From NCBI GenBank assembly GCA_015056795.1, contig SVFO01000004.1:19274-83273 (forward strand): a DNA stretch of 64,000 bases. The letters run 5' to 3'. Origin of the DNA: Lachnospiraceae bacterium (GTDB lineage Bacteria; Bacillota; Clostridia; Lachnospirales; Lachnospiraceae). This document shows positions 1-8,661 of the stretch, in pieces; within the stretch, counting starts at the first letter, position 1; the number at the start of each line of letters is the position of its first letter. The notes under the pieces were generated by a model. It searched no databases, had not been told where the DNA came from, and saw only the letters and a list, made by a program, of their open reading frames with translations. The position numbers were made by a program, and so were the translations under genes.

Positions 1-135
1 GTCACGCCTGTCGCAAGCTTTGCTTGCGATCCCAAACAAAGTGCGGGACGTGACGAAGGTCACGCCTGTCGCAAGCTTTGCTTGCGATCCCAAACAAAGT
101 GCGGGACGTGACGAAGGTCACGCCTGTCGCAAGCT
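1..135. repeat. 58-bp tandem repeat, two full copies plus a partial third
   Basis: Two identical 58-bp units (1-58 and 59-116) are followed by the first 19 bases of a third (117-135). The array may continue left of the window. Each unit holds a perfect 8-bp hairpin TCGCAAGC-TTT-GCTTGCGA, a 4-bp TCCC/GGGA pair, and across each unit junction a 6-bp hairpin CGTGAC-GAAG-GTCACG. The array lies 10 bases downstream of the stop codon of the last exopolysaccharide gene, so it would be the 3' end of that transcript. It has no variable spacers and is not a CRISPR array. Its function is unknown; a 3' processing or termination region or a palindromic repeat cluster are possible. Confidence 0.9.
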
Positions 136-144
136 ATGTTACAC

Positions 145-1419
145 TTATTTATGAAAACAGCCTAGTAGGAGGCCGCGGTCCGTCTCTTGCTGTGCGAAGC
201 GGAGGGTGCGGCCATCGCTCTTTCGGCGAAGGAGCGCCAGGATTTGAAGCTGCGCTCCTTTGTCACGGAGGGCGAAGCTCTCGGTGGAGAAGGTGCCGCT
301 ATAGGCGCCTGTCTTGCCGCCGTGTAGGTCTTTGAGGTTGCCGTTTAACGTCCCAAGCGTGACGGGCGAAGCATGCTCGTCAGCGCGTCCCAGAATCACA
401 ATTTCCGTATTCTCATAGCAGGAGCCGAAGCCACTGTTTTCAATAGTGACGGTAAGCTCCATGTTCTTTCCCCATTTTCCCTGTATGTTTCGTATTAAGA
501 ATCGATAACCCAGGCGCTCACCGACATATGCAAAGAATGTCGTTCCAGCATAGCTTTTCTGTTTCCATTCCTCAAGTAGTGCTGCGTCATGTGTGGAATT
601 GAGGTAGGAGACGCGAAGAATCCGAAGCGTCTCCAAAATCGTCTCAGGTGCCAGGGGCATCGGCGGCAAAAGCACTTCCCCGCCATAGGGAACCTCATCG
701 ATAAATGGCGCCATAAACTTTACCTCTTCCTCCTGGCTCCATGGCTCCTTCCAATTTCCTCTTCCCGCCGTTTCAGGAGCAAAGGTGCCGAGATGTGTTC
801 CTGATCCCAGCATGCCGTCATTGAAAAATCCAAGGCGCATTCTTTCCTGCCCCTCCGAAAAGGCAATGCGGTATTGTACGGGCTTTCGAATGCTCAGCTT
901 GATCTTCCCCTCTGTTTCGCGCAGAAAGGCTTCCGTCAATTCCTTAAGGTACTGAGGAAGAAGGAACTTTGATTCATGCATTTCTCCCCAGCTTCCCACG
1001 AGCAAGCCCTGATAGACATAAATGTGATTTGCATGCTTTTTTAATAATGGCGCAAGCTGCGCCACATGTTTTTTTACTTGCGAAAAAAGGGAGGGTTCCC
1101 TTACCATCCCTTTTCCTTCCGTGTCATAGCATATTCTAAGGATCAGGTCGAAGCCTAGCATTTCGAAGCGCTCCAGCATTTGGTCGATTCTGTCCAAAAC
1201 CGCTCTGCTGAAATCCTCATCCTTACAGGCTCCAACATTGAACAAGGTGAGCGCCAGACTCTCTCCTGGATATCTCACGGGCTCCTCCCAGCTCTCTTCC
1301 TCCAGCCGATAGGTATAGATGCGATACCATCCTCTGCCTGGATTGTCCAAGGGCTCCTTGGCCTCTACAAGCTCGGCAGGCTGAAAGCCCACACCCAAAG
1401 CTTTAATAAAAGATAACAT
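145..1419 (-). CDS. DUF4874/DUF4832 family protein (glycoside-hydrolase-like), last gene of the Pel-type operon
   Basis: A 424-residue protein with the family's N-terminal NPGRGWY motif (residues about 27-33), followed by a TIM-barrel-like region (DUF4874 then DUF4832) with conserved stretches such as GLLVGSWGEMHE. Members of this family sit in polysaccharide loci and are thought to act on or bind glycans; no reaction is established. No signal peptide or membrane segment is visible, so it would be cytoplasmic unless exported in another way. The start overlaps the end of the upstream glycosyltransferase gene by 17 bases, which indicates translational coupling at the 3' end of the operon. The family call is fairly sure; the role in Pel-like polymer metabolism is inferred from position only. 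Confidence 0.75.
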   Translation of the reverse strand: MLSFIKALGVGFQPAELVEAKEPLDNPGRGWYRIYTYRLEEESWEEPVRYPGESLALTLFNVGACKDEDFSRAVLDRIDQMLERFEMLGFDLILRICYDTEGKGMVREPSLFSQVKKHVAQLAPLLKKHANHIYVYQGLLVGSWGEMHESKFLLPQYLKELTEAFLRETEGKIKLSIRKPVQYRIAFSEGQERMRLGFFNDGMLGSGTHLGTFAPETAGRGNWKEPWSQEEEVKFMAPFIDEVPYGGEVLLPPMPLAPETILETLRILRVSYLNSTHDAALLEEWKQKSYAGTTFFAYVGERLGYRFLIRNIQGKWGKNMELTVTIENSGFGSCYENTEIVILGRADEHASPVTLGTLNGNLKDLHGGKTGAYSGTFSTESFALRDKGAQLQILALLRRKSDGRTLRFAQQETDRGLLLGCFHK

Positions 1420-2188
1420 CTCTCTTCTCTCCGGCCTTCTTTTGCAAGATTTTTATTCTAAATACCACTGCCAAGATAGAGAATACCATGCGAATCATGT
1501 AGATGAATGGCTTCAGGCCCGAATGCATGCTCTCTCCAGCCGTACGGCAGTGCATGACGGCAGGCATCTCCTCTATGCGGTACCCTACCAATAGCATCAA
1601 AATAATCATGTTGGCATCTGGATAACGGTCATCAAAGCGTCCATACTTGGAATAATACAGAACGGCTCTGCTGCTTAAGCCCTGAAGACCCGTGGTTGGA
1701 TCTGCAATCCTTCTGCCCGTAAATAATTTAATTAAAAATCGGAACAGCATAAAGGCAAACTGCTTCGCTGGCGAAACCTCAAACTCGCTGCTACCCTCCA
1801 TAAATCTGGAGCCCAAAACGATGTCAGGATACTTTCCTTCTCGATTCGGCGTCTTTAACCTGTCGTACAATTTCATGACATTGCAGACGTCATGCTGTCC
1901 GTCTGCATCCATCTGAATGACATACTTGTACTTTCTTCGGATGGCATATTTATAGCCCAGCTGAATTGCGCTTCCGTATCCAAGGTTAAAGATGTTGGAG
2001 ATCAGCGTAAAGCCTGCATTTTTTACAATTCTGTTAGTTGCGTCAGAGGATGCGTCATTGATGACCAAAACATCCGCGATTTCCATAATCTCAGGTGTTT
2101 TCAGATCCTTCAACACAGCCAGTATGTTTTGTTCCTCATTATACGCTGGTATAATGATCAACAATTCCTTTGGCTTTGAATTCTGCAT
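1403..2188 (-). CDS. Glycosyltransferase family 2 (dolichyl-phosphate mannosyltransferase-like)
   Basis: A 261-residue GT-A enzyme. The nucleotide-sugar motifs are clear: IIIPAYNEE near residue 11, VINDASSD near 42 and the metal-binding QMDADGQHD near 92. It resembles DPM1-type transferases that move a sugar from a nucleotide donor to a polyprenyl phosphate or growing glycan at the inner face of the membrane. No C-terminal membrane segments are present, unlike many undecaprenyl-phosphate transferases; the small DUF2304-like membrane protein two genes upstream is a usual partner of this family. One base separates it from the upstream GT4 gene. The sugar and acceptor cannot be read from sequence. 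Confidence 0.85.
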   Translation of the reverse strand: MQNSKPKELLIIIPAYNEEQNILAVLKDLKTPEIMEIADVLVINDASSDATNRIVKNAGFTLISNIFNLGYGSAIQLGYKYAIRRKYKYVIQMDADGQHDVCNVMKLYDRLKTPNREGKYPDIVLGSRFMEGSSEFEVSPAKQFAFMLFRFLIKLFTGRRIADPTTGLQGLSSRAVLYYSKYGRFDDRYPDANMIILMLLVGYRIEEMPAVMHCRTAGESMHSGLKPFIYMIRMVFSILAVVFRIKILQKKAGEKRDVIFY

Positions 2189-2189
2189 G

Positions 2190-3401
2190 TTAATCCCTCG
2201 ATAATAAGTTGTTCAGTACCTCTAAATCCTCTTCGTATGCGATCTTACGTTTTGCCGCGTTTTCCCCAAGGCGTCTCGCCTTTTCAGGATCTGAAAGCAG
2301 CTCCGAAATGGCGTCGGCGATTGCTTTGGGCGTTAGTTCGGCAACCAATCCGTCTTCTTCATGTCTTACCTGCTGCCTGTTGCTGGTAATGTCGGAAACT
2401 ATAATGGGACAAGCCAAGGTCTGTGCCTCCTGAATGGCAATGCTCTTGCCCTCATAGGCCGTTGCGTGAACATAAAGATCCGCCTGCTTGTAATAGGGAA
2501 AAGGATTGCCCTTCGCGCCAAGCAACAGGAAATCTTCCTCCATGCCAAGCTCATGAATTTTCTGTTCCAGACTTTTTCTCTCGTCGCCCTCTCCCAGCAC
2601 ATACCATCTAGCCTTGACACCCGCGTCCTTCAAAAGCTTCATGGCCTCAATCGCAATGGGAAAGGCCTTTTGCTTCGTCAGTCTTGCAACCGTCAAGATG
2701 CGCTTGCCGTCATAGGCATCCTCAAAGCCTCCAGACAAGAGTGCTTTCTCTCGAATTGCCTTCTGATTGATGACATTGTGGAACACGCTGGTTTTACCAA
2801 CGCATTCAGGATAGGTCTCCAAAAAGCTTTTTTCCGTCTCCTCTGAAATCGGAAAGACATGATCATATGTTAAGTAGCAGCTTTGATCCAAGGTGCGATC
2901 ATATCCTGCCATCTGATAATCAATGTGAATAAAACCAAGCTTCGTCTTTGCCTTTACGTAATCTGCCACGTAATATGCGGAACCACCCTCAATAAAAGCG
3001 ATTGCCGCGTCATACTCCGTCGCAAATCTCGGTGCCCCGTCTGCAAGTACGCGCCAAAGCAATTTATCGGCCTGTAGCTGGCCCTTTTTCATCATGCGAA
3101 GCCCGTTCTTTACTAGATAGGGGAATCTTCGAAGGAAGGTTCCTCTCGATAATAAGGCTTTGCAAACCGTGCCTGTCATGTGCATTCTTCCCTGCTTTGA
3201 CAGTACGGATTCTTTGGAAAAACGCTTGTTTAATAATTTTACACCATCTGGAACCTGATCCACAAGCTCTCCCTGTCCCAGTAAGACAAACAGGTCCACC
3301 TGCCAATCTGGTCCCGTATAATGTGGGAGGAGCTCTAAAAGTGCCGTCTCCGCCCCTGCCCTGCTAAGTGTATTAATCACAAACAGGATGTGTTTAGGCA
3401 T
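2190..3401 (-). CDS. Glycosyltransferase family 4
   Basis: A 403-residue GT-B enzyme. The N-terminal domain begins ILFVINTLSRAGAETALLEL, typical of GT4; the C-terminal donor domain shows ILTVARLTKQKAFPIAIEA (about 235-255) and the EX7E-type segment AYEGKSIAIQEAQ (about 320-332). It would transfer a hexose from a nucleotide sugar to a lipid-linked or growing glycan in the cytoplasm. The start (ribosome site GGAGTCAGAGAAAG) overlaps the end of the preceding DUF2304-like gene by 8 bases, so it is translationally coupled within the operon. It is distinct from PelF in the same operon and may decorate or prime the polymer; that role is inference. Confidence 0.85.
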   Translation of the reverse strand: MPKHILFVINTLSRAGAETALLELLPHYTGPDWQVDLFVLLGQGELVDQVPDGVKLLNKRFSKESVLSKQGRMHMTGTVCKALLSRGTFLRRFPYLVKNGLRMMKKGQLQADKLLWRVLADGAPRFATEYDAAIAFIEGGSAYYVADYVKAKTKLGFIHIDYQMAGYDRTLDQSCYLTYDHVFPISEETEKSFLETYPECVGKTSVFHNVINQKAIREKALLSGGFEDAYDGKRILTVARLTKQKAFPIAIEAMKLLKDAGVKARWYVLGEGDERKSLEQKIHELGMEEDFLLLGAKGNPFPYYKQADLYVHATAYEGKSIAIQEAQTLACPIIVSDITSNRQQVRHEEDGLVAELTPKAIADAISELLSDPEKARRLGENAAKRKIAYEEDLEVLNNLLSRD

Positions 3402-3786
3402 CTTTCTCTGACTCCTTCAGTTTGTTAATCTGCTGTAGCATGCTGTCATTTTCCTGATTCAAAAGTGCAACCTGCATTGCCAGCTCGCGAACCTTCATCA
3501 TAAGCTCGGACACCATACTGCTGACGACAAAAATAATCAGCAATAGCAATGCGCCAACCGTCGCGACCACGGTAACAATCACGGCGGAGCTATATCCTGT
3601 GACCATCAAAACAATTCCCAAGAGAAACACTACGATCGAGATGGCAAACCATACCATCATAAATCCATCGCTCATTTTCTTGCGTGCATATCGGAAAAAG
3701 GCCGCGGTTAAGATAAGGATTCCTGCGCCAACCAGCGCCAATCCTAAATAAAACCACATATCCAACATTGCGTCAAATATACCCAT
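3394..3786 (-). CDS. Small DUF2304-like membrane protein
   Basis: About 130 residues with three hydrophobic segments (near 7-28, 42-62 and 68-90), then a hydrophilic amphipathic tail of coiled-coil character (MKVRELAMQVALLNQEND). This matches the layout of DUF2304 proteins, which are commonly encoded next to GT2 transferases of polysaccharide and glycolipid pathways. An upstream GTG at 3798 is possible, but GAGGTG is placed nine bases ahead of the ATG at 3786, which I prefer. The gene overlaps the next GT4 gene. Function is unknown; a membrane anchor or partner for the neighbouring transferases is inferred. Confidence 0.65.
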   Translation of the reverse strand: MGIFDAMLDMWFYLGLALVGAGILILTAAFFRYARKKMSDGFMMVWFAISIVVFLLGIVLMVTGYSSAVIVTVVATVGALLLLIIFVVSSMVSELMMKVRELAMQVALLNQENDSMLQQINKLKESEKDA

Positions 3787-3825
3787 CGCAAACATCACCT
3801 CGCAAAACTTAAGGGTCCATCCCCG

Positions 3826-5307
3826 TTAGCTCATTGCCTTTTCATCTTCACCCTGCTTTGCAGAAAGCTTGTTTCTGTCATAGACCAAGGCAGGTGGCTT
3901 CTTGGAAAGCTTTGTCGGGAACAGTACTCCCCTACAGAAAATATGCTCATCCAAATGTCTTTCCACCCAACGAAGGCGAAGGTACGCAATGACAAATCCC
4001 GTAAGACTCCCTACGATTACGCCAAGGCCATACCAAATGGCAGAAAGCCGTGTGGCAAAGATGCTGACCAAAAACGTCACCAGGCAAAAGATCGCTGAAG
4101 TCAAAACAGCTCCGTTCAAATCATTGTAATAGTAAAGCAAAATGATTTCCGAATACATGACAAACAGGATAAAATAGCCTGCTGCCAGGGAAGGATAAAT
4201 CTGAAGCACAAGTCCCGCAAAGCCAAACCTCGGCAGGAAAATCAGCATCAGTAAAAAGATGACAACGGAAATGATAAACTGCAATCTCACAAGGTTCATC
4301 AGCTCCGTGGACAGCTGACGGAACATGCGGTTTTTCGTGTTTTGCACGTCCATCCATCTTCCGCCCGTCACGGCCTCGGAATAAGCCTTATAGCGTTCAT
4401 GGAAATACATTTCTATTCTCGCGATAAAGATGACCGTCGCGGAAATATTGGTAAACATGGCGATACAGGTTGCCACGTCATAGGTCGGAGCCATGATAAA
4501 GCTCTTTACGACCACCATCTGCAGCTTGGTGTGCCAGAACACGAAGTTATGAATGTAGAGGCCCAAGGTATAACAGAAATTGATGGCGATCAGCTTCCAA
4601 TAACGCTTAAAGTATCCCAAAACCTTTTTGTAGCTGTTGTTATTTCTCTGGAAGTATCTTCGGATGGTTGCCATCTCCATAATGGCCGTGAGTGCAAAGC
4701 CAATGGTCAGCGCCAGCAGCATGCCGTAGGACACTTCAAAATGCCATCCCTTCACGAACAGGAAGGACAATAAGAAAGCGGCAAGCATTCCCGTAAAGAA
4801 GAACAGGGAGATCTTGGAATAATCCTTACAAATAGACAGATAAAGCATGGAATAAAACACTAACACCAGCGCAATGTACCCGCAAAAGCCTGTAAACACA
4901 TAGTACATTGCAACCTTTCCCACGATGCGCTCCCAAATACAGAAGGGAATGCCAAAGAGACATGCCGTTCCGATGGTTACGGCCAATCCCGTATAGTAGC
5001 AGGGCAAAATGTCATCATAGGTCTCATCATAAATGACGTCCGACAGATACCTGGAAATTACGGCATTATAGGGCGACGCTGACAACAGGGAAAAAATGAA
5101 AATGTAAAGGATCGTCGCCGCAAAAAGGTTTCTCCCGTGATACCCCGTGATATCAAAGCGCAGGAAATAACTCATCAGCAAAATGTTTCCGATGATGACA
5201 AACATGGGGGCAACCGTCACCATGGTACTGTATCCAAAACCGATCAGGTTTGTGGTGATGGTTTCCTTTCCAAAGATCTTTGTAAGTTTAATGCCTATTC
5301 CAGCCAT
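3826..5307 (-). CDS. pelG: PelG-type exopolysaccharide transporter (MOP flippase superfamily)
   Basis: A 493-residue protein with about 12 transmembrane segments and no soluble domain. The start MAGIGIKLTKIF, the early segment TTNLIGFGYSTMVTVAPM and the overall length (about 450-490) are characteristic of PelG, the inner-membrane component that, with PelD, PelE and PelF, makes and exports the cationic Pel polymer. It is encoded 27 bases after pelF, the usual order. In Gram-positive bacteria the outer-membrane parts PelB and PelC are missing, as here. The C-terminal 30 residues are charged and cytoplasmic. The assignment is confident; the exact polymer in this organism is unknown. Confidence 0.92.
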   Translation of the reverse strand: MAGIGIKLTKIFGKETITTNLIGFGYSTMVTVAPMFVIIGNILLMSYFLRFDITGYHGRNLFAATILYIFIFSLLSASPYNAVISRYLSDVIYDETYDDILPCYYTGLAVTIGTACLFGIPFCIWERIVGKVAMYYVFTGFCGYIALVLVFYSMLYLSICKDYSKISLFFFTGMLAAFLLSFLFVKGWHFEVSYGMLLALTIGFALTAIMEMATIRRYFQRNNNSYKKVLGYFKRYWKLIAINFCYTLGLYIHNFVFWHTKLQMVVVKSFIMAPTYDVATCIAMFTNISATVIFIARIEMYFHERYKAYSEAVTGGRWMDVQNTKNRMFRQLSTELMNLVRLQFIISVVIFLLMLIFLPRFGFAGLVLQIYPSLAAGYFILFVMYSEIILLYYYNDLNGAVLTSAIFCLVTFLVSIFATRLSAIWYGLGVIVGSLTGFVIAYLRLRWVERHLDEHIFCRGVLFPTKLSKKPPALVYDRNKLSAKQGEDEKAMS

Positions 5308-5334
5308 GCTTCTTCTTTCCTTTCAGAAATCCGA

Positions 5335-6759
5335 TTATTTCTTCAGTCCCTCAAAGTAATTGTAGATGTTGCGATAGGTGCCCTGCATGTCGGTCAGCTT
5401 ATAACGCTTCATCATTCTCTGATATCCGTTCTCACCGTACTCCAACCGCTTCTTTTCATCGGTTGCCATTTCCACCATGGCTTCCGTGATTTCTTCGACA
5501 TTCATGACGTGCGTCAAAATGCCAGAGGGGCCGATCCCGTCATCCTCACCAAAAATCAAGCCGCGGCAATTTCCGACGTCCGTAGCAATGACGGGCTTAT
5601 GTGCCGCATAGGACTCTAGGATGGTCAAGGGTTGTCCTTCACTGATGCTAGTAAGGATTGTTACGTCCATCTGCCAGAGATACTCCGTAACATTGACCCT
5701 TCCCGTAAACACAATGTCCTGGATGCCCATGGTCTCTACGATTTCAAAGCACTCTGCAGCATACTGCTCATCCTCGTCCATCGGTCCCATGATCCAGAGC
5801 TTTAGGTTGCTGACGCGCTCTTTTGCAAAGGCGAAGGCACGAATCAGCGTCTTTACGTCCTTAATTGGAGTCACGCGGAGCACGGCGCCGATGTGCACCA
5901 TGTTCTCCTCGGTAATTCGCTCGCCATGCTCTCCCGCAAAACGCTTCTCGTCGATTCCGTTGGGAGTCACCATGGTAAGCTCTTCATCACAGCCAAGCTC
6001 GATTTGCAGCTTTCTTGCATGCTCATACAAGCTGGTAACACAATCTGCCTTTGCATAAGCCAGGCGCGACATTTTCTTAAACTGATCAATCCAAACATTT
6101 TTATATATGCCTGCAACCCATTTCGCGCGAATCAGCTCCTCCTCACGCTCACGAGTATAGATACCGTGCTCTGAAATCAAAAGTCCACAGCCATATCTTG
6201 CCTTTGCCATGGAGCCCAGAACGCCCGCATAGCCCGTGGCAACGCAGTGATAAAGGTCTGCCTTAGGAATCTCCGTCTTTAAGGCCAAGAACAGGGGCAG
6301 GTAAATGGATCTCATGGTCCAAAGGAAATCTGAGAACACGGCCTCTGGATAGTTGATCTGGTAGCATTCGCGAACAGCCCGCAAAAACTCAGGCCCCATC
6401 AGAAATTCATTCAGGGAAAACTTGCCATCCTGGAATAAGTCAAACAGGATGTCCCACTTAACGTTCTGATTGATCAACAGGCTTAAAACGGCTTCATATT
6501 CCTCAGGACTTAACTGCTTTCTGCGCTTTCTGTCCGTCTTCTTGCTGAGCCAGTCAAAATCCTCCAGATATACCTCATAGACCTGCGTCAGATTCTCTGG
6601 CAGCTCATACGCAAATTTCCCGCGATAGGAACGATTTGCCAAAATGGCCAGTACCAGAAATTCATGCTCAGGAAATGCCTTGATAATACTATGGATCCAA
6701 CTGGATACGCCACCTACCACATAGGGGTAGCAGCCCTCCGCAACCATACAAATTTTCAT
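5335..6759 (-). CDS. pelF: PelF-type polysaccharide synthase glycosyltransferase (GT4)
   Basis: A 474-residue cytoplasmic GT4 enzyme. The N-terminus CMVAEGCYPYVVGGVSSWIH is diagnostic for PelF, the transferase that polymerises UDP-linked N-acetylhexosamines into Pel. The donor domain has RVTPIKDVKTLIRAFAFAK (about 296-314), IMGPMDEDEQY and the EX7E motif SEGQPLTILES (about 385-395). It lies between the DUF2194 gene and pelG; in Bacillus cereus the order is also pelF-pelG. PelF is soluble and is held at the membrane by PelD-PelE-PelG, homologues of which are all in this operon. Length is normal and no lesion is seen. Confidence 0.93.
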   Translation of the reverse strand: MKICMVAEGCYPYVVGGVSSWIHSIIKAFPEHEFLVLAILANRSYRGKFAYELPENLTQVYEVYLEDFDWLSKKTDRKRRKQLSPEEYEAVLSLLINQNVKWDILFDLFQDGKFSLNEFLMGPEFLRAVRECYQINYPEAVFSDFLWTMRSIYLPLFLALKTEIPKADLYHCVATGYAGVLGSMAKARYGCGLLISEHGIYTREREEELIRAKWVAGIYKNVWIDQFKKMSRLAYAKADCVTSLYEHARKLQIELGCDEELTMVTPNGIDEKRFAGEHGERITEENMVHIGAVLRVTPIKDVKTLIRAFAFAKERVSNLKLWIMGPMDEDEQYAAECFEIVETMGIQDIVFTGRVNVTEYLWQMDVTILTSISEGQPLTILESYAAHKPVIATDVGNCRGLIFGEDDGIGPSGILTHVMNVEEITEAMVEMATDEKKRLEYGENGYQRMMKRYKLTDMQGTYRNIYNYFEGLKK

Positions 6760-6786
6760 CTTGTCTCCATTCCTTGCGTACGTTTA

Positions 6787-8634
6787 TCAATAATAGAACA
6801 ACTTTCTTTCCTTAACGGTGATCACGACATCCTCCTGTGAGACGTCGAGCAGATAAAATCCGTCCTTCAGATCCGTCACCTCTGCGCCCGTCACCTCATC
6901 GATGACGTCGCGGTTCAGCTTCAGGATGAAAAATGCCTGCTCATCAAAGCCATCCACGTGAAGGGTAATCTCATTTCCCTTTTTCGAGTCGTGATAATCG
7001 AGTGCCATAAATCTGCGAATTCTGGCATCACTTTCCGAAAGCGTCGTCTTTGCAAAGCCCGCGTACGGCTTCCAGAAGGTCAGCAAATTACTGGAGGTCT
7101 TTCTTGAGAAATCTGCGAAGTCATCACCATTCGGATGCGATACCTGAAACATGTCCATAACCACGTTAGAATACCCAAGCGCCGTTTCCAAGGACTTTAA
7201 GGCAAGATCCTCGGAGAAGGTATGTGTCATGGCGTCGCTGGTGGTCATTTGACAGGTCACTTCATCATCCAAATAGCAAACGGGAACGCCCTCGGCCTTA
7301 TCGATGACAACAGTTTTCAGATCAGGAATGATTGCCTTGGCCTCCTCATACTCCTCGGGCTGATCCAGATACAGTGTTTGCAGCACATAATCCGCGGCTT
7401 CCTTCTGCCAATAGACTCTGTCCTTGCCAATCTTCTCCTTTAAGGGAAGCGCGGAAAGCTGCGTGGTGGAAAGTCCGGCCTCTCCGTAGCCCTCATTCAA
7501 TAATCTTAAGTAAAAGGGGAGTAGCTCCGCCTCCGGCTCATAAGCATCCTCATAATCCATCTGCGGCGTAATCATCAGCGAAATCTTATCCTTGGAGCGC
7601 TCCGTCAGGGAAATAATGGATGGACATACCACGTCGCGGAACAGTGCTACCTGTCTTTGGTCATAAATGCCCTCCAGAGTCTCTCCGTTTTCATCCGAAA
7701 AACCGCCATAGTTTGCCAGCACAAGGTTCTGCGCATTGATGATGGGATAAATGTCGTAGGAATCCTTTTCGCCGAGACATGCGGTTAAAAATCCGATGCC
7801 CGACTCCTTCGTGAGATAATCCCCACAGATGCAGAACACCTTGCCCTGTCCATACACGTGTCTCCAAAGTAAGGACGGGAAATACTGACTCTTTCTAGAC
7901 CTGTCCTTAACAATACCCATCATATAAACCTTCGCGTTTTCCCCCGTGACATACCAGGGAATCGTAAGATTCAGATCCTGGCGATCTTCTTTGCCAGGTC
8001 CATCCGCATATTCTTCTTCCGTCCCGATAAAGAAACCGGGGAACAAACGAATGCCATCAATGGCAATGCTCTCTGAATAAACATCCTTAACCCCCATCAT
8101 TTCTCGAAGCTTTTCATTGTTTTTGATTTGCTTTGGCTTCGGCATGCGGGCAAAAATCACGCTGGTACCATTTCTTACCAAATTCTGTAAGGCATCCGTC
8201 TCCAGATCCCAATTGACGTTTTCTCCGTCAATGATGATGATTTCCGGGAGCTGGGAGGAAGGGACGGCATCTAACCCTTTGAGCGTGTTGTAGGAGATCA
8301 TCGGGCGCTTTACATAAGAGCACCAAGACTCTACGACCTGGGCTACCTCGTTCTCCCCCTTTCTGCTCAGGAAGATCACTCTCTTGTCATTCTCCCCTTC
8401 CTTATAATTTTCCTTGGTAACGGCGGTATAGCTTAAAACTCTCGCCTTTTCGGAAAGCATTTCGGTGAGACCGTCATATTCTGCCCTCAATGCCTTTTCA
8501 TCTATGTTTTCCTGCGCATGGGCATTTGTGCCATACTCATTGAGCACGTGCTTTAACACGCTGGAAAACATGAACATAAAGATCATGATCAGAAGCAATA
8601 TGATCATTGTAAAAAAGTTTCTTCTGGATACCAT
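6787..8634 (-). CDS. DUF2194 membrane-anchored extracytoplasmic protein, candidate PelA-like deacetylase replacement
   Basis: A 615-residue protein with one N-terminal membrane anchor (residues about 8-28) and a large outward-facing domain. DUF2194 proteins recur beside pelF in Firmicutes. The first 300 residues look like a ligand-binding fold (IIIIDGENVNWD, GQGKVFCICGDYLT); the segment SLMITPQMDYED near 365 resembles the start of polysaccharide-deacetylase-like barrels. In Gram-negative and Bacillus Pel loci the deacetylase is PelA; no PelA-like gene is present here, so this protein is the obvious candidate for polymer modification, an inference from position and weak motif likeness. Spacing to pelF is 27 bases, so it is cotranscribed. 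Catalytic residues cannot be assigned with confidence. Confidence 0.72.
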   Translation of the reverse strand: MVSRRNFFTMIILLLIMIFMFMFSSVLKHVLNEYGTNAHAQENIDEKALRAEYDGLTEMLSEKARVLSYTAVTKENYKEGENDKRVIFLSRKGENEVAQVVESWCSYVKRPMISYNTLKGLDAVPSSQLPEIIIIDGENVNWDLETDALQNLVRNGTSVIFARMPKPKQIKNNEKLREMMGVKDVYSESIAIDGIRLFPGFFIGTEEEYADGPGKEDRQDLNLTIPWYVTGENAKVYMMGIVKDRSRKSQYFPSLLWRHVYGQGKVFCICGDYLTKESGIGFLTACLGEKDSYDIYPIINAQNLVLANYGGFSDENGETLEGIYDQRQVALFRDVVCPSIISLTERSKDKISLMITPQMDYEDAYEPEAELLPFYLRLLNEGYGEAGLSTTQLSALPLKEKIGKDRVYWQKEAADYVLQTLYLDQPEEYEEAKAIIPDLKTVVIDKAEGVPVCYLDDEVTCQMTTSDAMTHTFSEDLALKSLETALGYSNVVMDMFQVSHPNGDDFADFSRKTSSNLLTFWKPYAGFAKTTLSESDARIRRFMALDYHDSKKGNEITLHVDGFDEQAFFILKLNRDVIDEVTGAEVTDLKDGFYLLDVSQEDVVITVKERKLFYY

Positions 8635-8661
8635 TTTCTTTTCCTTCCGTTACCATCGTCC

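Noticed and set aside
1..135. CRISPR array
   Set aside because: Units are identical over the whole 58 bp without variable spacers, and no cas gene is near.
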